Source of the DNA: Methylobacter sp. KS41
Lineage (GTDB): Bacteria > Pseudomonadota > Gammaproteobacteria > Methylococcales > Methylomonadaceae
Assembly (NCBI GenBank): GCA_002862125.1
Contig: PHSP01000001.1
Coordinates: 434,001-498,000 of the forward strand
Direction: 5' to 3'
DNA length: 64,000 bases
The notes under the pieces were generated by a model that was not told the DNA's origin, did no database searches, and saw only the letters and a list, made by a program, of their open reading frames with translations. Of the stretch, positions 55,891 through 64,000 are shown one piece after another; the first letter of the stretch is position 1, and each line of letters starts with the position of its first letter. The position numbers were made by a program, and so were the translations under genes.

Positions 55891-56501
55891 TAATTCGGAT
55901 AATTCGCAATCGCCAAGCTGATAAAAATACTGATCAGCACTGCAATTGTCGGTATGATTGACAAAGGTATGGGAATTGGACAAATCAGCCATAAAAGCAA
56001 CATGCAACTCATCGCCAGTAACATGTGAGCAGAAGTATTGTAAATCGGAGGGATCGGCGGACTGAAGGTGTCTAATTTTAATCTTCGCTCCAATACACCG
56101 ACTAACAAGCCCATCACCATTGGCAATACCAACCAGATTCCCCACTTCGTCAAGATCACTACACGCAGTGCGGTACTGTAAGCTTGCAATTTTACTGAGG
56201 CTGCCCAATCACCCGGAATATCCGCTATCGCTTCTCCGATATGATCACCACTATTTCGGAATTTATTGGAATCGTCATGCCGATCTCTAAATTCATTAGC
56301 GAAGGCCGCAACAGCCGTTAGATTTTTTTTATATAAAGCGATTAAATCCAGATTGATCTGTTCTTTACCGCCCAATATGGTGATGGCTCCATTATAATCC
56401 TGCCTGATGTACCCTGATATGGTTTTAGGGCTTAAGATCGTCGGCAGCGCCAGTGGCGTAAAAAATAGAATCATCAGCCAAATCAGGAAATGTTTCCCCA
56501 T
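55887..56501 (-). CDS. DUF4400 integrating-element membrane protein
   Basis: A 204-residue membrane protein with one N-terminal helix (about 5-23), a soluble loop (about 30-105) and three later helices (about 118-138, 155-175 and 178-198). This layout is that of DUF4400 proteins, which are found mainly in integrative conjugative elements. It overlaps the integrase end by 4 bases on the opposite strand. Its role is probably part of the transfer apparatus, but the mechanism is not known. Confidence 0.8.
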   Translation of the reverse strand: MGKHFLIWLMILFFTPLALPTILSPKTISGYIRQDYNGAITILGGKEQINLDLIALYKKNLTAVAAFANEFRDRHDDSNKFRNSGDHIGEAIADIPGDWAASVKLQAYSTALRVVILTKWGIWLVLPMVMGLLVGVLERRLKLDTFSPPIPPIYNTSAHMLLAMSCMLLLWLICPIPIPLSIIPTIAVLISIFISLAIANYPNY

Positions 56502-56506
56502 TCAAT

Positions 56507-57070
56507 TTAGTCCAATAGCCCGACTAATTTCAGTTCGGTCATGGTAAACACTTTCGATGCGCACAGAAGTTGGCTCTGCGGACTGGCGAAAGCATCATGC
56601 GGTTTATTAACCCATGTCAGTTCTTCGCTGACCGACGATTTCATGATGTCATCCAGGTATCCCTGAATACTGGGATCGTAAACCGTCCAGAGTCCGCTCC
56701 GCTTGATCATAAGCGTCAACCCAAGGCACTGAACCAATTCCTCGGAAACTCGACGGATAAATATTTTTTGTTCTGCCAGGTCGTTGCTGTCGGTTTGGAT
56801 TGATTTTTCAGCTTCTCGAAGGCCAGCATCGAGACAATTAACCAGTAAACTTTCGCCTGATTTCCTGTGATCTGGCCAGTACAGCGTCAGTAAAGAAGTT
56901 AATCGTTGCGATGATTCGCGAAGGTTAGGCCATCGAGCAAATAATTCCTGTGAACATGCGTAGCGTTTTGTTGCTCTACAGGCCTTTTTCATTTCAATTG
57001 ACGCTGACTGCAGCGGTTTAACCAAAGGTTTTTTCACAAAAAGTAAAGCAGCTTGTTGTTGGTCTGACAT
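56507..57070 (-). CDS. Unknown protein of the transfer cluster
   Basis: A 187-residue soluble protein starting MSDQQQAALLFVKKPL; the longer start at 57124 overlaps traD by 44 bases. It is helical, with a middle section VSEELVQCLGLTLMIKRSGLWTVYDPSIQGYLDDIMKS and an acidic, Leu-rich end. It lies between traD and the DUF4400 gene at 5- to 10-base spacing. I do not recognise a family. It occupies the position of the small genes after traD in SXT-type elements. Confidence 0.6.
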   Translation of the reverse strand: MSDQQQAALLFVKKPLVKPLQSASIEMKKACRATKRYACSQELFARWPNLRESSQRLTSLLTLYWPDHRKSGESLLVNCLDAGLREAEKSIQTDSNDLAEQKIFIRRVSEELVQCLGLTLMIKRSGLWTVYDPSIQGYLDDIMKSSVSEELTWVNKPHDAFASPQSQLLCASKVFTMTELKLVGLLD

Positions 57071-57080
57071 ATGTTCAATC

Positions 57081-58901
57081 CTAATGCGTAATAATTGGCA
57101 GTCGTCCCTTAATGACCCTGCCACCGGCTATTGATGCGATGTAATGAAAATTGGGCAAGTGTCCTAGCAAGTGTTGAGGAAACAGATCATGCTCTCCGAA
57201 TGTTAAGGATTGCCCGCTATTGCCCGAGTAATTGATAATGTTCTCGGATGAATTCACCGCATTAGAGATGCTTTGTTGAACAGTCTTGATCCAGGTTTGC
57301 CCAAAGGTCTCAACCACAAACTTTTGGGTATCTCCATCCTTAATGCGCAAGGTGATTAAATTGTTGCAGTTGCCAACGACTTGTCGTGCGCGTGCCTCGT
57401 CGCCTAGCCTGGCCACAATATCGGGTAAGGTTTGCGTCGCCATGACCACTTGGAAGCCAGCGCCTCGGCCTTTATTGAGAATCTGGATAAACGGCAAATT
57501 GACGACCTCTGCCGCTTCATCGACGAACATTGAGATACGTCCCGGTTTATTGCCGCTGTTGTAAATCATCCCCGCCACGGAAGCGAAATCCGCCAGTACA
57601 ATAGAGCCAATCGCCGAAGAAACGATTGAATCCGACAAGGAGTCCAGGCCGACATACAGCACATGCTTGCCGGCAATGATATTGGAGGTGTCAAGGATAG
57701 GCCTTTTGTCGTTTTCATCCTCTTCGTCTGGAGACAATAGATCCCCTAACTCACCTGATGTCAGCATGTTCAATACCGGTATCAAGGATGCGATCATCTT
57801 TGAGAAGTGCATGCGGTTGTGTTCTACCAGAGACAGCAAGCCATCAATGCCTTCCGAACCCTTCGGCCCATTGCTCCAGGTTGTCCGATACCATTCGATA
57901 ATGGCCAACCAATCCGGATTGGTTATGGTTTCCATTTTTTTTGCCTTCCCTGCTTTTGCCTTGACAAAGAATGGTTCAGCACTGATTTTCCAGTCAGGAT
58001 CGACACGATTGGCGTGACATTCAATGGCGTCCACCAAAAGCGACTCAGCGCCGCCTTCAATGAAGTAGCGCAACTGTTTAATTGACGGCCGTTTTCCCTT
58101 TTCAAGAAGCCCTTGTGCCACCAGATTGAGCGCTCGAAACGCAAAGGCCGTAAACGCATCAGAGCCGCCTGTTTGAGACGGGAGCAATGCCGCTATGCGT
58201 GAGGCGATTTCAGTAGTCCGGGTGAAATTCCGCATCGGATCCAAGCGGATTGATGACCTTGGAAACGCCGGGTGAAAAAACAGGAATGATCTATCCCGCC
58301 CGGCTCGCTTGCATTCGAGTTCCATGCGATCCCGCAATTCCTTGTCACCTTTGGGGTCAATCATGATCACCGTATCCCCGCGGTGGATTGCCTGGGTAAC
58401 CATCACTTCGTAAGCCCGCGTTTTTCCAGCCCCCGTTGTGCCAAACATGATGGTGTGCCCTTCCAGGGATTTAAGTGGAATCAAAACCTCATTTTCCTTG
58501 CCCATGTTCAGGCCATGAATCCATGGGCTGCCAGGGTGCTCTTGGTCATGGCTCATTTTGACACCAGACAACATGTAATCGACCGCACGCTGGGTATGGA
58601 TAGGCGTCCAGTCAAATCCCCACCCGAACCACATTCTTTCGGGCTTGATCAGTTTTAAAAGCTTGTCGACATCCAGAAAGGTCAGCATTTCGCCGAGTTT
58701 GCCACGCCCTATCAAATCAAGACCTTTTGCCGCTGACTGAAGCGTCATGAATCCAAAGCATACCCAAGGAATTAACATTGAGTTTCCACCCGGCAGCACA
58801 ATGTAACCGGCAAATGTAGTGGCCGTAGCAACAAACCAGGCACCTGCGATATACAACTCATACGGCTTTCTAATATATGGATCGTAATTATTATTTGCCA
58901 T
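57081..58901 (-). CDS. traD: Conjugative coupling ATPase TraD (VirD4-like)
   Basis: A 606-residue coupling protein of the SXT/TOL type. Two N-terminal membrane helices (about 14-33 and 41-60), Walker A GTTGAGKT at 154-161, IDPKGDKELRDRM, and a Walker B MFVDEAAEV near 455, then the ATQTLPDI sensor. It pumps or recruits the relaxase-bound strand to the secretion channel. It overlaps the relaxase end by 11 bases, so the two are translated together. Confidence 0.92.
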   Translation of the reverse strand: MANNNYDPYIRKPYELYIAGAWFVATATTFAGYIVLPGGNSMLIPWVCFGFMTLQSAAKGLDLIGRGKLGEMLTFLDVDKLLKLIKPERMWFGWGFDWTPIHTQRAVDYMLSGVKMSHDQEHPGSPWIHGLNMGKENEVLIPLKSLEGHTIMFGTTGAGKTRAYEVMVTQAIHRGDTVIMIDPKGDKELRDRMELECKRAGRDRSFLFFHPAFPRSSIRLDPMRNFTRTTEIASRIAALLPSQTGGSDAFTAFAFRALNLVAQGLLEKGKRPSIKQLRYFIEGGAESLLVDAIECHANRVDPDWKISAEPFFVKAKAGKAKKMETITNPDWLAIIEWYRTTWSNGPKGSEGIDGLLSLVEHNRMHFSKMIASLIPVLNMLTSGELGDLLSPDEEDENDKRPILDTSNIIAGKHVLYVGLDSLSDSIVSSAIGSIVLADFASVAGMIYNSGNKPGRISMFVDEAAEVVNLPFIQILNKGRGAGFQVVMATQTLPDIVARLGDEARARQVVGNCNNLITLRIKDGDTQKFVVETFGQTWIKTVQQSISNAVNSSENIINYSGNSGQSLTFGEHDLFPQHLLGHLPNFHYIASIAGGRVIKGRLPIITH

Positions 58902-61266
58902 TCAACAAATCCGCCTTTACCAGAAAGTAACGAGATTTCGGTTTTTCAGTGCTGTCCAGCCCAGTTTCATAACCATCAATCAATACCAGCAAACCCGCTG
59001 CTTTCAATACGGACACGCAATCCCTTAGCTCCAGTTTGGTATCTTTTAACCCTATTCCAGTCACTTTCGTTATGCCGCCAGGCCTTGATTCAAGGAATTC
59101 CGCTGGCAATCTTTTTAATCTGTTCAGAATCATCAGCGATCTGCCTGACTGATCGTTATTATCTGTTTTCACTTTACCGAACAAGCCTTCAAGTTCTGTT
59201 GTTTTCGCGTTAATTGCTTCCTGGTGTTTAAGCGACTCGGATTGCGTTGATTTTGATGATCCGATCAATTCGCCCAGTAAGTCTTCACTGGGATTTGAAT
59301 CGCTTGTCTGTTTCTTTGCTGATTCTTGAGAATTTGTTTGGGCTACTGACGATTGATTACTCAGGCCATCGCCTAATTTTATTTTCAGGGTAGGTTCAGG
59401 CGTCTCTTGCTTTGGCTTCTTGGCTATTTTGTCTGGTTTCCCATTAGCCTTCCCCGGCGTTGTATCTTTCTGAGCATTGGGTGTTACTGCTGATTTCTTA
59501 GGCGATGTCTCGGTATCTTTCAGGGTGATAGTGGGCGCTGGTTCCGGTGGAGATTTATGTTTTGCTTCTACGGTACTATCGACCAAAATATGGGCTTTGG
59601 CATTGTCGCTCGCCGGATTGAAATCCTGGTATCCTGCACTTCCTGAGGGGTTGTAATCGGCTGCATAATCATCGTCATACAGGTTGACTGATGAAACAGG
59701 TTCGCCTCTGAAAAGCGCTTCAATTTCGGGGTCTTCTTCGAGTAGTGCATTCAGCGCTTCTTTCTGCTCGACAACAGGTGCCTCGGGTTTTCCGAGCAGA
59801 ATATTGATATCAGGCTCAACTTCGATTTTCTGTGCTTGCGCAATGGATTCCGGGATCACGTTCGAGTTTGAACCCTCTTCTTGATCATCAACATACTCTT
59901 CGAAACCGATTTCGACGCCTTTCTTCGACGGTTCAACGATTTGGTGGCTGGATGCTATTTCTTGGGCAAGGGCATTTTCATCTGATTCCGACTTGGCGAC
60001 TTTCGCTTCTTCATCCTCGTCTTCTTCCTCTGGACTTAATCGAAGATTACCGTCGATCGGCTTATGTTGATTTTTGGCAAACAGCGTTTCATAACGAGCA
60101 AACTTAAGTGCCTCGACGTGCTTTTTTTCCGCACTCTCAGCGACTGGTATCCCAATATCGAACAAGTATCCACCGAGTCGGCTCTTTTCAATAATGCCGG
60201 CGTCAAGCATGATTTCAGCTAGAATCTCATGGGTATTGGGTAGAAATGGGCACTCCGCCGCCTTGAGTTGGTGTTGCATATCGCTGGCAGCCAATGGCCA
60301 AACCAGAAAAACGCCATCCTGTCCATGCCATATACGGCCGTTCTCATCGTTTGGAACCCAGCGCTTCTTTTCCACCAAATGCCGCATGGCGTCAATTAGC
60401 CAAGGCTCAAGGTGCATGCCTGTTAAAGGTTTTCCATATCTGTCTTTATCACTCCATACCTCGCGCTGCTGAATTTTGTATGAAACCTTATCGACGATGT
60501 TGGACAGCACATTTCTATGGTCTTTTTTGTCAATCAATGCGGAAGCGAGGGTATTAAAAATTGCCCTCTCGCCTTTATCCAGAATATCTGCTTGTTCTTT
60601 GATCGCATTACTGGCCAAGACATACATCACCCCGCGTTCTTCTGCTGCTCTCCAACGAATGTGGTAACGTTTTATATTTTTTGCCTGCAGCCAGTGATAA
60701 AGCGTTTCCATGCTTGGATTCCACTCAATACCGATCCCGTCCGCGTAGACCGATATTCTTGAAATAGCTGCAATGGCATCACAGTACAAACCAGCCAAAA
60801 ACGCCGCGTGCGCCCAAAGTGATTCTTCCTCTTTGCGTATTTCCGGTGTTGCTCTGGTCAATATCCGCCGCTCTGCGTAGCGAATTGAGAACAATGCCGT
60901 CTCCAGGCCAAAAGCAAACATGCCACCCGGCAATTTAAAATGATCCTTATCAGATGCCGGCAACAAATGCGTCATTGCGGCAAGGTGCCGGATGGGTGAC
61001 ATGATTTTGGTTTCTACTTCCGCTTTGTTATGCGCCCCGGACAATCCTCTGGCCAATATGATTTGCTGGATCGACTCTTCGTTTTTATTGATCAATAACT
61101 CGACAGAAACGACAGGGATGCCCTCTGGAAACCCTGGCAATCTGTGGAAACGCTCATCAAAAATATGTTCATTTCTTGCATCAACATCATCTTTCTCTAG
61201 CTTCAGCTTGTTTTGCGGCTGCTGTTCGTTTTTCCCAAAGAATTTTGAAGCAATTTTTTTGATCAT
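58891..61266 (-). CDS. traI: MobH-family relaxase TraI (TraI_2 domain)
   Basis: A 791-residue relaxase: an N-terminal TraI_2 domain (about 40-330; MSPIRHLAAMTHLLPASDKDHFKLPGGMF), a long Glu/Lys/Pro-rich middle (about 400-690, low complexity), and a C-terminal TraI_2_C-like domain (about 700-791; LPAEFLESRPGGI, LRDCVSVLKAAGLLVLIDG). Some HD-type positions of the family are changed (AFGLETA, GLYCDA), as seen in part of the family, so the catalytic set should be checked. It nicks and leads DNA in transfer. Confidence 0.85.
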   Translation of the reverse strand: MIKKIASKFFGKNEQQPQNKLKLEKDDVDARNEHIFDERFHRLPGFPEGIPVVSVELLINKNEESIQQIILARGLSGAHNKAEVETKIMSPIRHLAAMTHLLPASDKDHFKLPGGMFAFGLETALFSIRYAERRILTRATPEIRKEEESLWAHAAFLAGLYCDAIAAISRISVYADGIGIEWNPSMETLYHWLQAKNIKRYHIRWRAAEERGVMYVLASNAIKEQADILDKGERAIFNTLASALIDKKDHRNVLSNIVDKVSYKIQQREVWSDKDRYGKPLTGMHLEPWLIDAMRHLVEKKRWVPNDENGRIWHGQDGVFLVWPLAASDMQHQLKAAECPFLPNTHEILAEIMLDAGIIEKSRLGGYLFDIGIPVAESAEKKHVEALKFARYETLFAKNQHKPIDGNLRLSPEEEDEDEEAKVAKSESDENALAQEIASSHQIVEPSKKGVEIGFEEYVDDQEEGSNSNVIPESIAQAQKIEVEPDINILLGKPEAPVVEQKEALNALLEEDPEIEALFRGEPVSSVNLYDDDYAADYNPSGSAGYQDFNPASDNAKAHILVDSTVEAKHKSPPEPAPTITLKDTETSPKKSAVTPNAQKDTTPGKANGKPDKIAKKPKQETPEPTLKIKLGDGLSNQSSVAQTNSQESAKKQTSDSNPSEDLLGELIGSSKSTQSESLKHQEAINAKTTELEGLFGKVKTDNNDQSGRSLMILNRLKRLPAEFLESRPGGITKVTGIGLKDTKLELRDCVSVLKAAGLLVLIDGYETGLDSTEKPKSRYFLVKADLLNGK

Positions 61267-61269
61267 GGC

Positions 61270-61968
61270 TTACCCACGCTGCTTCATGTACTGATCAATC
61301 AGTGATTGAATGTGATGACGCATATGAACTGGATTGATAATGTTATCGAAGATAATGTCGACCTCGCCGTTGGTGCCGGCTGAATCAAGATGTATCGTGC
61401 CTATACCTAGCAATCTGTCTAAAATGCTTTGTTTTACTCCGACCGTCTTGATGTCGCCAAAACGGATTTGCACCTGATCAAGAGCAATAATCCCTTTTTT
61501 CAAAATGACACCGTCGCTGTCAAAGCAAAGTTTTTTTGCGAAATAGCTGTAGATGAAGCGCAAACTCCAAAGAAGAAGTATAAATCCCCCTAATCTCAGT
61601 ACTTCACCCCAACCGGGCACACTAAACCAATCTGGAATTTCATGGATGCTCACCAAGGCAAAAGCCCATCCCATAAACTTGTATGGACTGATTGTCAGCA
61701 AGCTCCCCATCACAAATTCTGAATAATGCTGAATAAACCCCCTGAATGACTGACGATATTCCCTGTCTTCTTCAAAGGATTCCACCTTTTTGATTTCTTG
61801 GCTAAGTCGGTTTTCCTGGCACCGTCTTGCAGTAAATCCAAGATGGTTATCTGGCATCACTGTGTATTTATCTCCGGTTTCCCTGTTCAGCAAATCACAA
61901 ATATCCATTGCATCGTCGAAGCTGGCAAATGAATTCAATCGTAAGTTAATTGGAGTTTCTGTTTCCAT
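61270..61968 (-). CDS. Membrane protein with bacterial PH domain
   Basis: A 232-residue protein with a soluble N-terminus (1-95), two membrane helices (about 96-116 and 127-150) and a C-terminal bacterial PH domain (LCFDSDGVILKKGIIALDQVQIRFGDIKTVGVKQSILDRLLGIGTIHLDSAG). Its end is 3 bases from traI. It may anchor a transfer or membrane complex; the exact role is unknown. Confidence 0.75.
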   Translation of the reverse strand: METETPINLRLNSFASFDDAMDICDLLNRETGDKYTVMPDNHLGFTARRCQENRLSQEIKKVESFEEDREYRQSFRGFIQHYSEFVMGSLLTISPYKFMGWAFALVSIHEIPDWFSVPGWGEVLRLGGFILLLWSLRFIYSYFAKKLCFDSDGVILKKGIIALDQVQIRFGDIKTVGVKQSILDRLLGIGTIHLDSAGTNGEVDIIFDNIINPVHMRHHIQSLIDQYMKQRG

Positions 61969-62043
61969 AAATTAAAACTGCCTTTTGTTTGAGTTGTTGG
62001 TAGTCATGTCCGGTGTGGCCCAATCCGAGACAGGAATGTGTTC

Positions 62044-63387
62044 CTATTTTGTTGCTGTGCGGTTATTTGGCAGCCTGACCATAGTGAATCGTGAACGCGT
62101 TTCGCCTTTATTACTCATCTGTACGCCAATGACATGAAAGGGTTTTATGTATTGCAGGACTTTTGACTCGATTTTCATCTTGCGCACCAGGTTATCCCAG
62201 TACATTTGGTCGACCCCTAGTACGACCTTAGTGGCGACATTGGAAAAGAAGTCCTCTGAAAAGTGTGTCGGAGATTGGCTGGCACACACTAGGCCAAGGC
62301 CAAACTTTCTACCCTCTTTAGCGATGGTATTGAGGATGTTGTTCTGATCGTCTCTGAAAAATAAGTGCGCCTCGTCAATGATCATAATGTCGCGTAGCAA
62401 TCCCTCCTGCTCCCTTCGGACAGGGCCTTTTTCCATTGCCGCAGAAAACAGTTCCTGCAGTCTGAATTCGACGAACATGCGCTTTTCGTCTTCACGCAAT
62501 GCGGTAATGTCGTAATGCCAAACCGGATTAGCATGATCAAAAGGCGGTAGTTGGTTTTTAAAAATGCCGCTTTGCTTAAGATTGTCAAAGCGATCCACAA
62601 TCGACTTCAAAACTTCTTTTGATTCGTATTTGATAAAGTCATCGAGTTCTTTACCTGTTTCAAGATTCTCGATGTATTCCTTGTAGGAACATAACGCTTT
62701 GGCTCGCAGGTCGAGTGCCTTTTCGGTTAAATCTTCATCCGGCTTCGCCCCTGGATGGGAAAGTTGTTTCGATATTTTGTAAAGCTTAGTGGTGACCTTA
62801 TTCAGTTCCTCCAATGCCCGCCCTGATTTTGTGTCGCTGCCAATGATGAGTTGTTTCAGTTTTCCGAACGAGTATCTGTAGGCATCATCCATCGTTGGGT
62901 AGCGCTTTTGGTATCTTCTCGTAACCCCATCGTTCAACACCCATGTTTTGTAGTTGTCGGCAAAGAATCCGTTCGCTGCGTATAGGTCGGTAATCAAATG
63001 CCTCATAACCGCCTCTTGCCTTGAACCTATTGGTCGGCAGCCGTTAATCGTGGCGATAAAATCCTGTACGCGCTTCCTGACGCCGCCGAAATGTGGATCG
63101 GCGCTAACAACAAATGGATTTAAACCGTATTCAGTTGATTCTGAGAATCTGACCGATGAGGCGCCTTTAAGATCAATATCGCCATGCACATCTATGATAT
63201 GAATCCGTGGCGCTGGCGAGAATTGATACATTTGCTGTATCGCTCGCCTCAGGAATGTGGTTTTACCCATACCGGTTTTGCCCATGATAAGCATGTGGGC
63301 GTTAACCAGTTCATCAAAGTCGCAATGAACTGGCGATGTTTGATTTTTTGATAACAGATAGTCGTCTTGACCAAGAACAATCTTCAT
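62044..63387 (-). CDS. HerA/TraC-like P-loop ATPase
   Basis: A 447-residue ATPase with Walker A GKTGMGKT at 36-43 (HMLIMGKTGMGKTTFLRRAI), IIDVHGDIDL, Walker B IMIIDEAHLFF near 335 and a Gln-containing sensor CASQSPTHFSEDFFSN. The fold resembles the HerA/FtsK superfamily (DUF87). It may move DNA during transfer or belong to a defence cargo, since HerA-type motors are common in anti-phage systems. No nuclease partner is seen on the visible side. Confidence 0.8.
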   Translation of the reverse strand: MKIVLGQDDYLLSKNQTSPVHCDFDELVNAHMLIMGKTGMGKTTFLRRAIQQMYQFSPAPRIHIIDVHGDIDLKGASSVRFSESTEYGLNPFVVSADPHFGGVRKRVQDFIATINGCRPIGSRQEAVMRHLITDLYAANGFFADNYKTWVLNDGVTRRYQKRYPTMDDAYRYSFGKLKQLIIGSDTKSGRALEELNKVTTKLYKISKQLSHPGAKPDEDLTEKALDLRAKALCSYKEYIENLETGKELDDFIKYESKEVLKSIVDRFDNLKQSGIFKNQLPPFDHANPVWHYDITALREDEKRMFVEFRLQELFSAAMEKGPVRREQEGLLRDIMIIDEAHLFFRDDQNNILNTIAKEGRKFGLGLVCASQSPTHFSEDFFSNVATKVVLGVDQMYWDNLVRKMKIESKVLQYIKPFHVIGVQMSNKGETRSRFTMVRLPNNRTATK

Positions 63388-63485
63388 TTTTTAAACATTT
63401 TAAAAACAATGAAGTTGCTATTTTAGAAGGGTGATTTTCTTTACGTCGGGGTGAAAGACGCGCAAAAACAGCCTCTTTTGAATTG

Positions 63486-64000
63486 TTATCGCATGCTCAG
63501 TCCGCAATCAATAACCTTGCTAGTTTCCGTGGGTCTGAAATGTTTGTAATCATAAAACCGCCGATTTACCTCATCATCCATTAATATGGCTGTGCAGTCG
63601 TTGATTCCGTCCATTCCTGTTAATTGCGTAATTTTCACCTTAAATTCAGCCAGCCGTTCGATACTATATGCCTTTGCAACATAAGGATGCAGTGGGTTCA
63701 AATAGAATTTTGCATCGATTCTTTCGTCCTTCAACCAGCGGGCCAGTTTTCGTAAGTCCTCGAATCGACTTTCAATCCATGGCGGTGCTTTAGCAGGTTT
63801 GGCATTGAGAGGAAACTGTTTGCGAATGAAAGCGCCGTGATCTTTCTCTATCTCCTGATCATAGCGTTCAAGGTAATATCTTCCTGTTCCCTCGATGTCG
63901 TACCTGACGGACGGATTACCACTCATTGCAGTTACCAACCGGCTAAACCCATCCGAAAGACTTGACACAAACAAGTAATCGAAAACAACCCGCTGTCGGC
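63486..64000 (-). CDS. C-terminal part of a possible SGNH-hydrolase-like protein, partial
   Basis: The frame is open to the window edge; at least 171 residues (VVFDYLFVSSLSDGFSRL at the start of the visible part). The end NRRFYDYKHFRPTETSKVID resembles the Asp-x-x-His block of SGNH-type hydrolases, where FYDYKHF would carry the catalytic Asp and His. The catalytic Ser block would be outside the window. The family guess is weak. A TTG at 63974 is not its likely start. Confidence 0.45.
   Translation of the reverse strand, partial: RQRVVFDYLFVSSLSDGFSRLVTAMSGNPSVRYDIEGTGRYYLERYDQEIEKDHGAFIRKQFPLNAKPAKAPPWIESRFEDLRKLARWLKDERIDAKFYLNPLHPYVAKAYSIERLAEFKVKITQLTGMDGINDCTAILMDDEVNRRFYDYKHFRPTETSKVIDCGLSMR

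Larger units (their letters stand above)
54641..64000. mobile_element. Integrative conjugative or mobilizable element at dusA (partial)
   Basis: A tyrosine recombinase at the dusA 5' end, then a DUF4400 protein, a coupling ATPase (TraD), a MobH relaxase (TraI), a PH-domain membrane protein and a HerA-like ATPase on the opposite strand. Gene order is like the tra region of SXT/R391-type integrative elements, but the pilus and channel genes are not in the visible part. The element continues past the right edge. Confidence 0.75.

Noticed and set aside
1-64000. CRISPR arrays, rRNA and tRNA genes
   Set aside because: No regularly spaced direct repeats and no tRNA cloverleaf or rRNA sequence was recognised by eye; a covariance search would be more sensitive.

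Overview
This 64 kb window reads as a chromosomal segment of a gammaproteobacterium. My best guess is a type I methanotroph (Methylococcales, Methylobacter-like): complete Entner-Doudoroff genes (zwf-edd-eda) run straight into citrate synthase, there is a two-subunit pyruvate carboxylase and an unlinked gcvT-gcvP pair, and several small proteins (a DUF2380 protein, a Cys-rich secreted protein) have a methanotroph flavour. No methane oxidation gene is in view, so the taxonomy is inference. No rRNA, tRNA or CRISPR array was recognised.

Core part, 1-44.5 kb. An Hsp70 tail, a zinc-ribbon and a DUF1289 protein; an MBL-fold protein; a SPOR-domain membrane protein with acidic repeats; gcvR-bcp; a PIN-PhoH ATPase; a GC-rich DUF2156 protein; phoB-phoR; a small minus-strand thioredoxin-like cluster; zwf-edd-eda-gltA; mutS divergent from pncC; a FUN14-like protein; a probable operon of a 34-codon ORF, beta-carbonic anhydrase, pyruvate carboxylase subunits A and B and a Sua5/TsaC protein, in which the anhydrase could feed bicarbonate to the carboxylase; marC-family and small secreted proteins; a TPR-2OG oxygenase; a DUF815 ATPase; a SWIM-SNF2 helicase; a glycogen phosphorylase whose first codons are separated by a one-base frameshift; then gcvT-gcvP.

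Cassette part, 44.68-47.9 kb. Directly downstream of gcvP lies what looks like an integron gene-cassette array without an integrase (a CALIN): three same-strand genes, two complete attC sites (89 and 59 bp, each with a predicted unpaired base) and a third truncated attC. An ISAs1-family insertion sequence with a perfect 10-bp target duplication has landed in the leading recombination site of the first cassette. One cassette encodes a protein with a PD-(D/E)xK-like motif.

From 48.4 to 53.7 kb: a glycine-zipper surface protein, an Anbu (proteasome-like) peptidase, a secreted protein, a type III glutamine synthetase, a 46-residue membrane protein and the decayed remains of an IS6-family transposase.

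Mobile part, 54.6-64.0 kb (runs off the right edge). A tyrosine recombinase sits next to the 5' end of dusA, a known integration hotspot. On the opposite strand follow a DUF4400 protein, an unknown protein, a TraD-type coupling ATPase, a MobH (TraI_2) relaxase, a PH-domain membrane protein, a HerA-like ATPase and a partial gene. This is the DNA-processing half of an integrative conjugative or mobilizable element; no type IV secretion genes are seen in the visible part.
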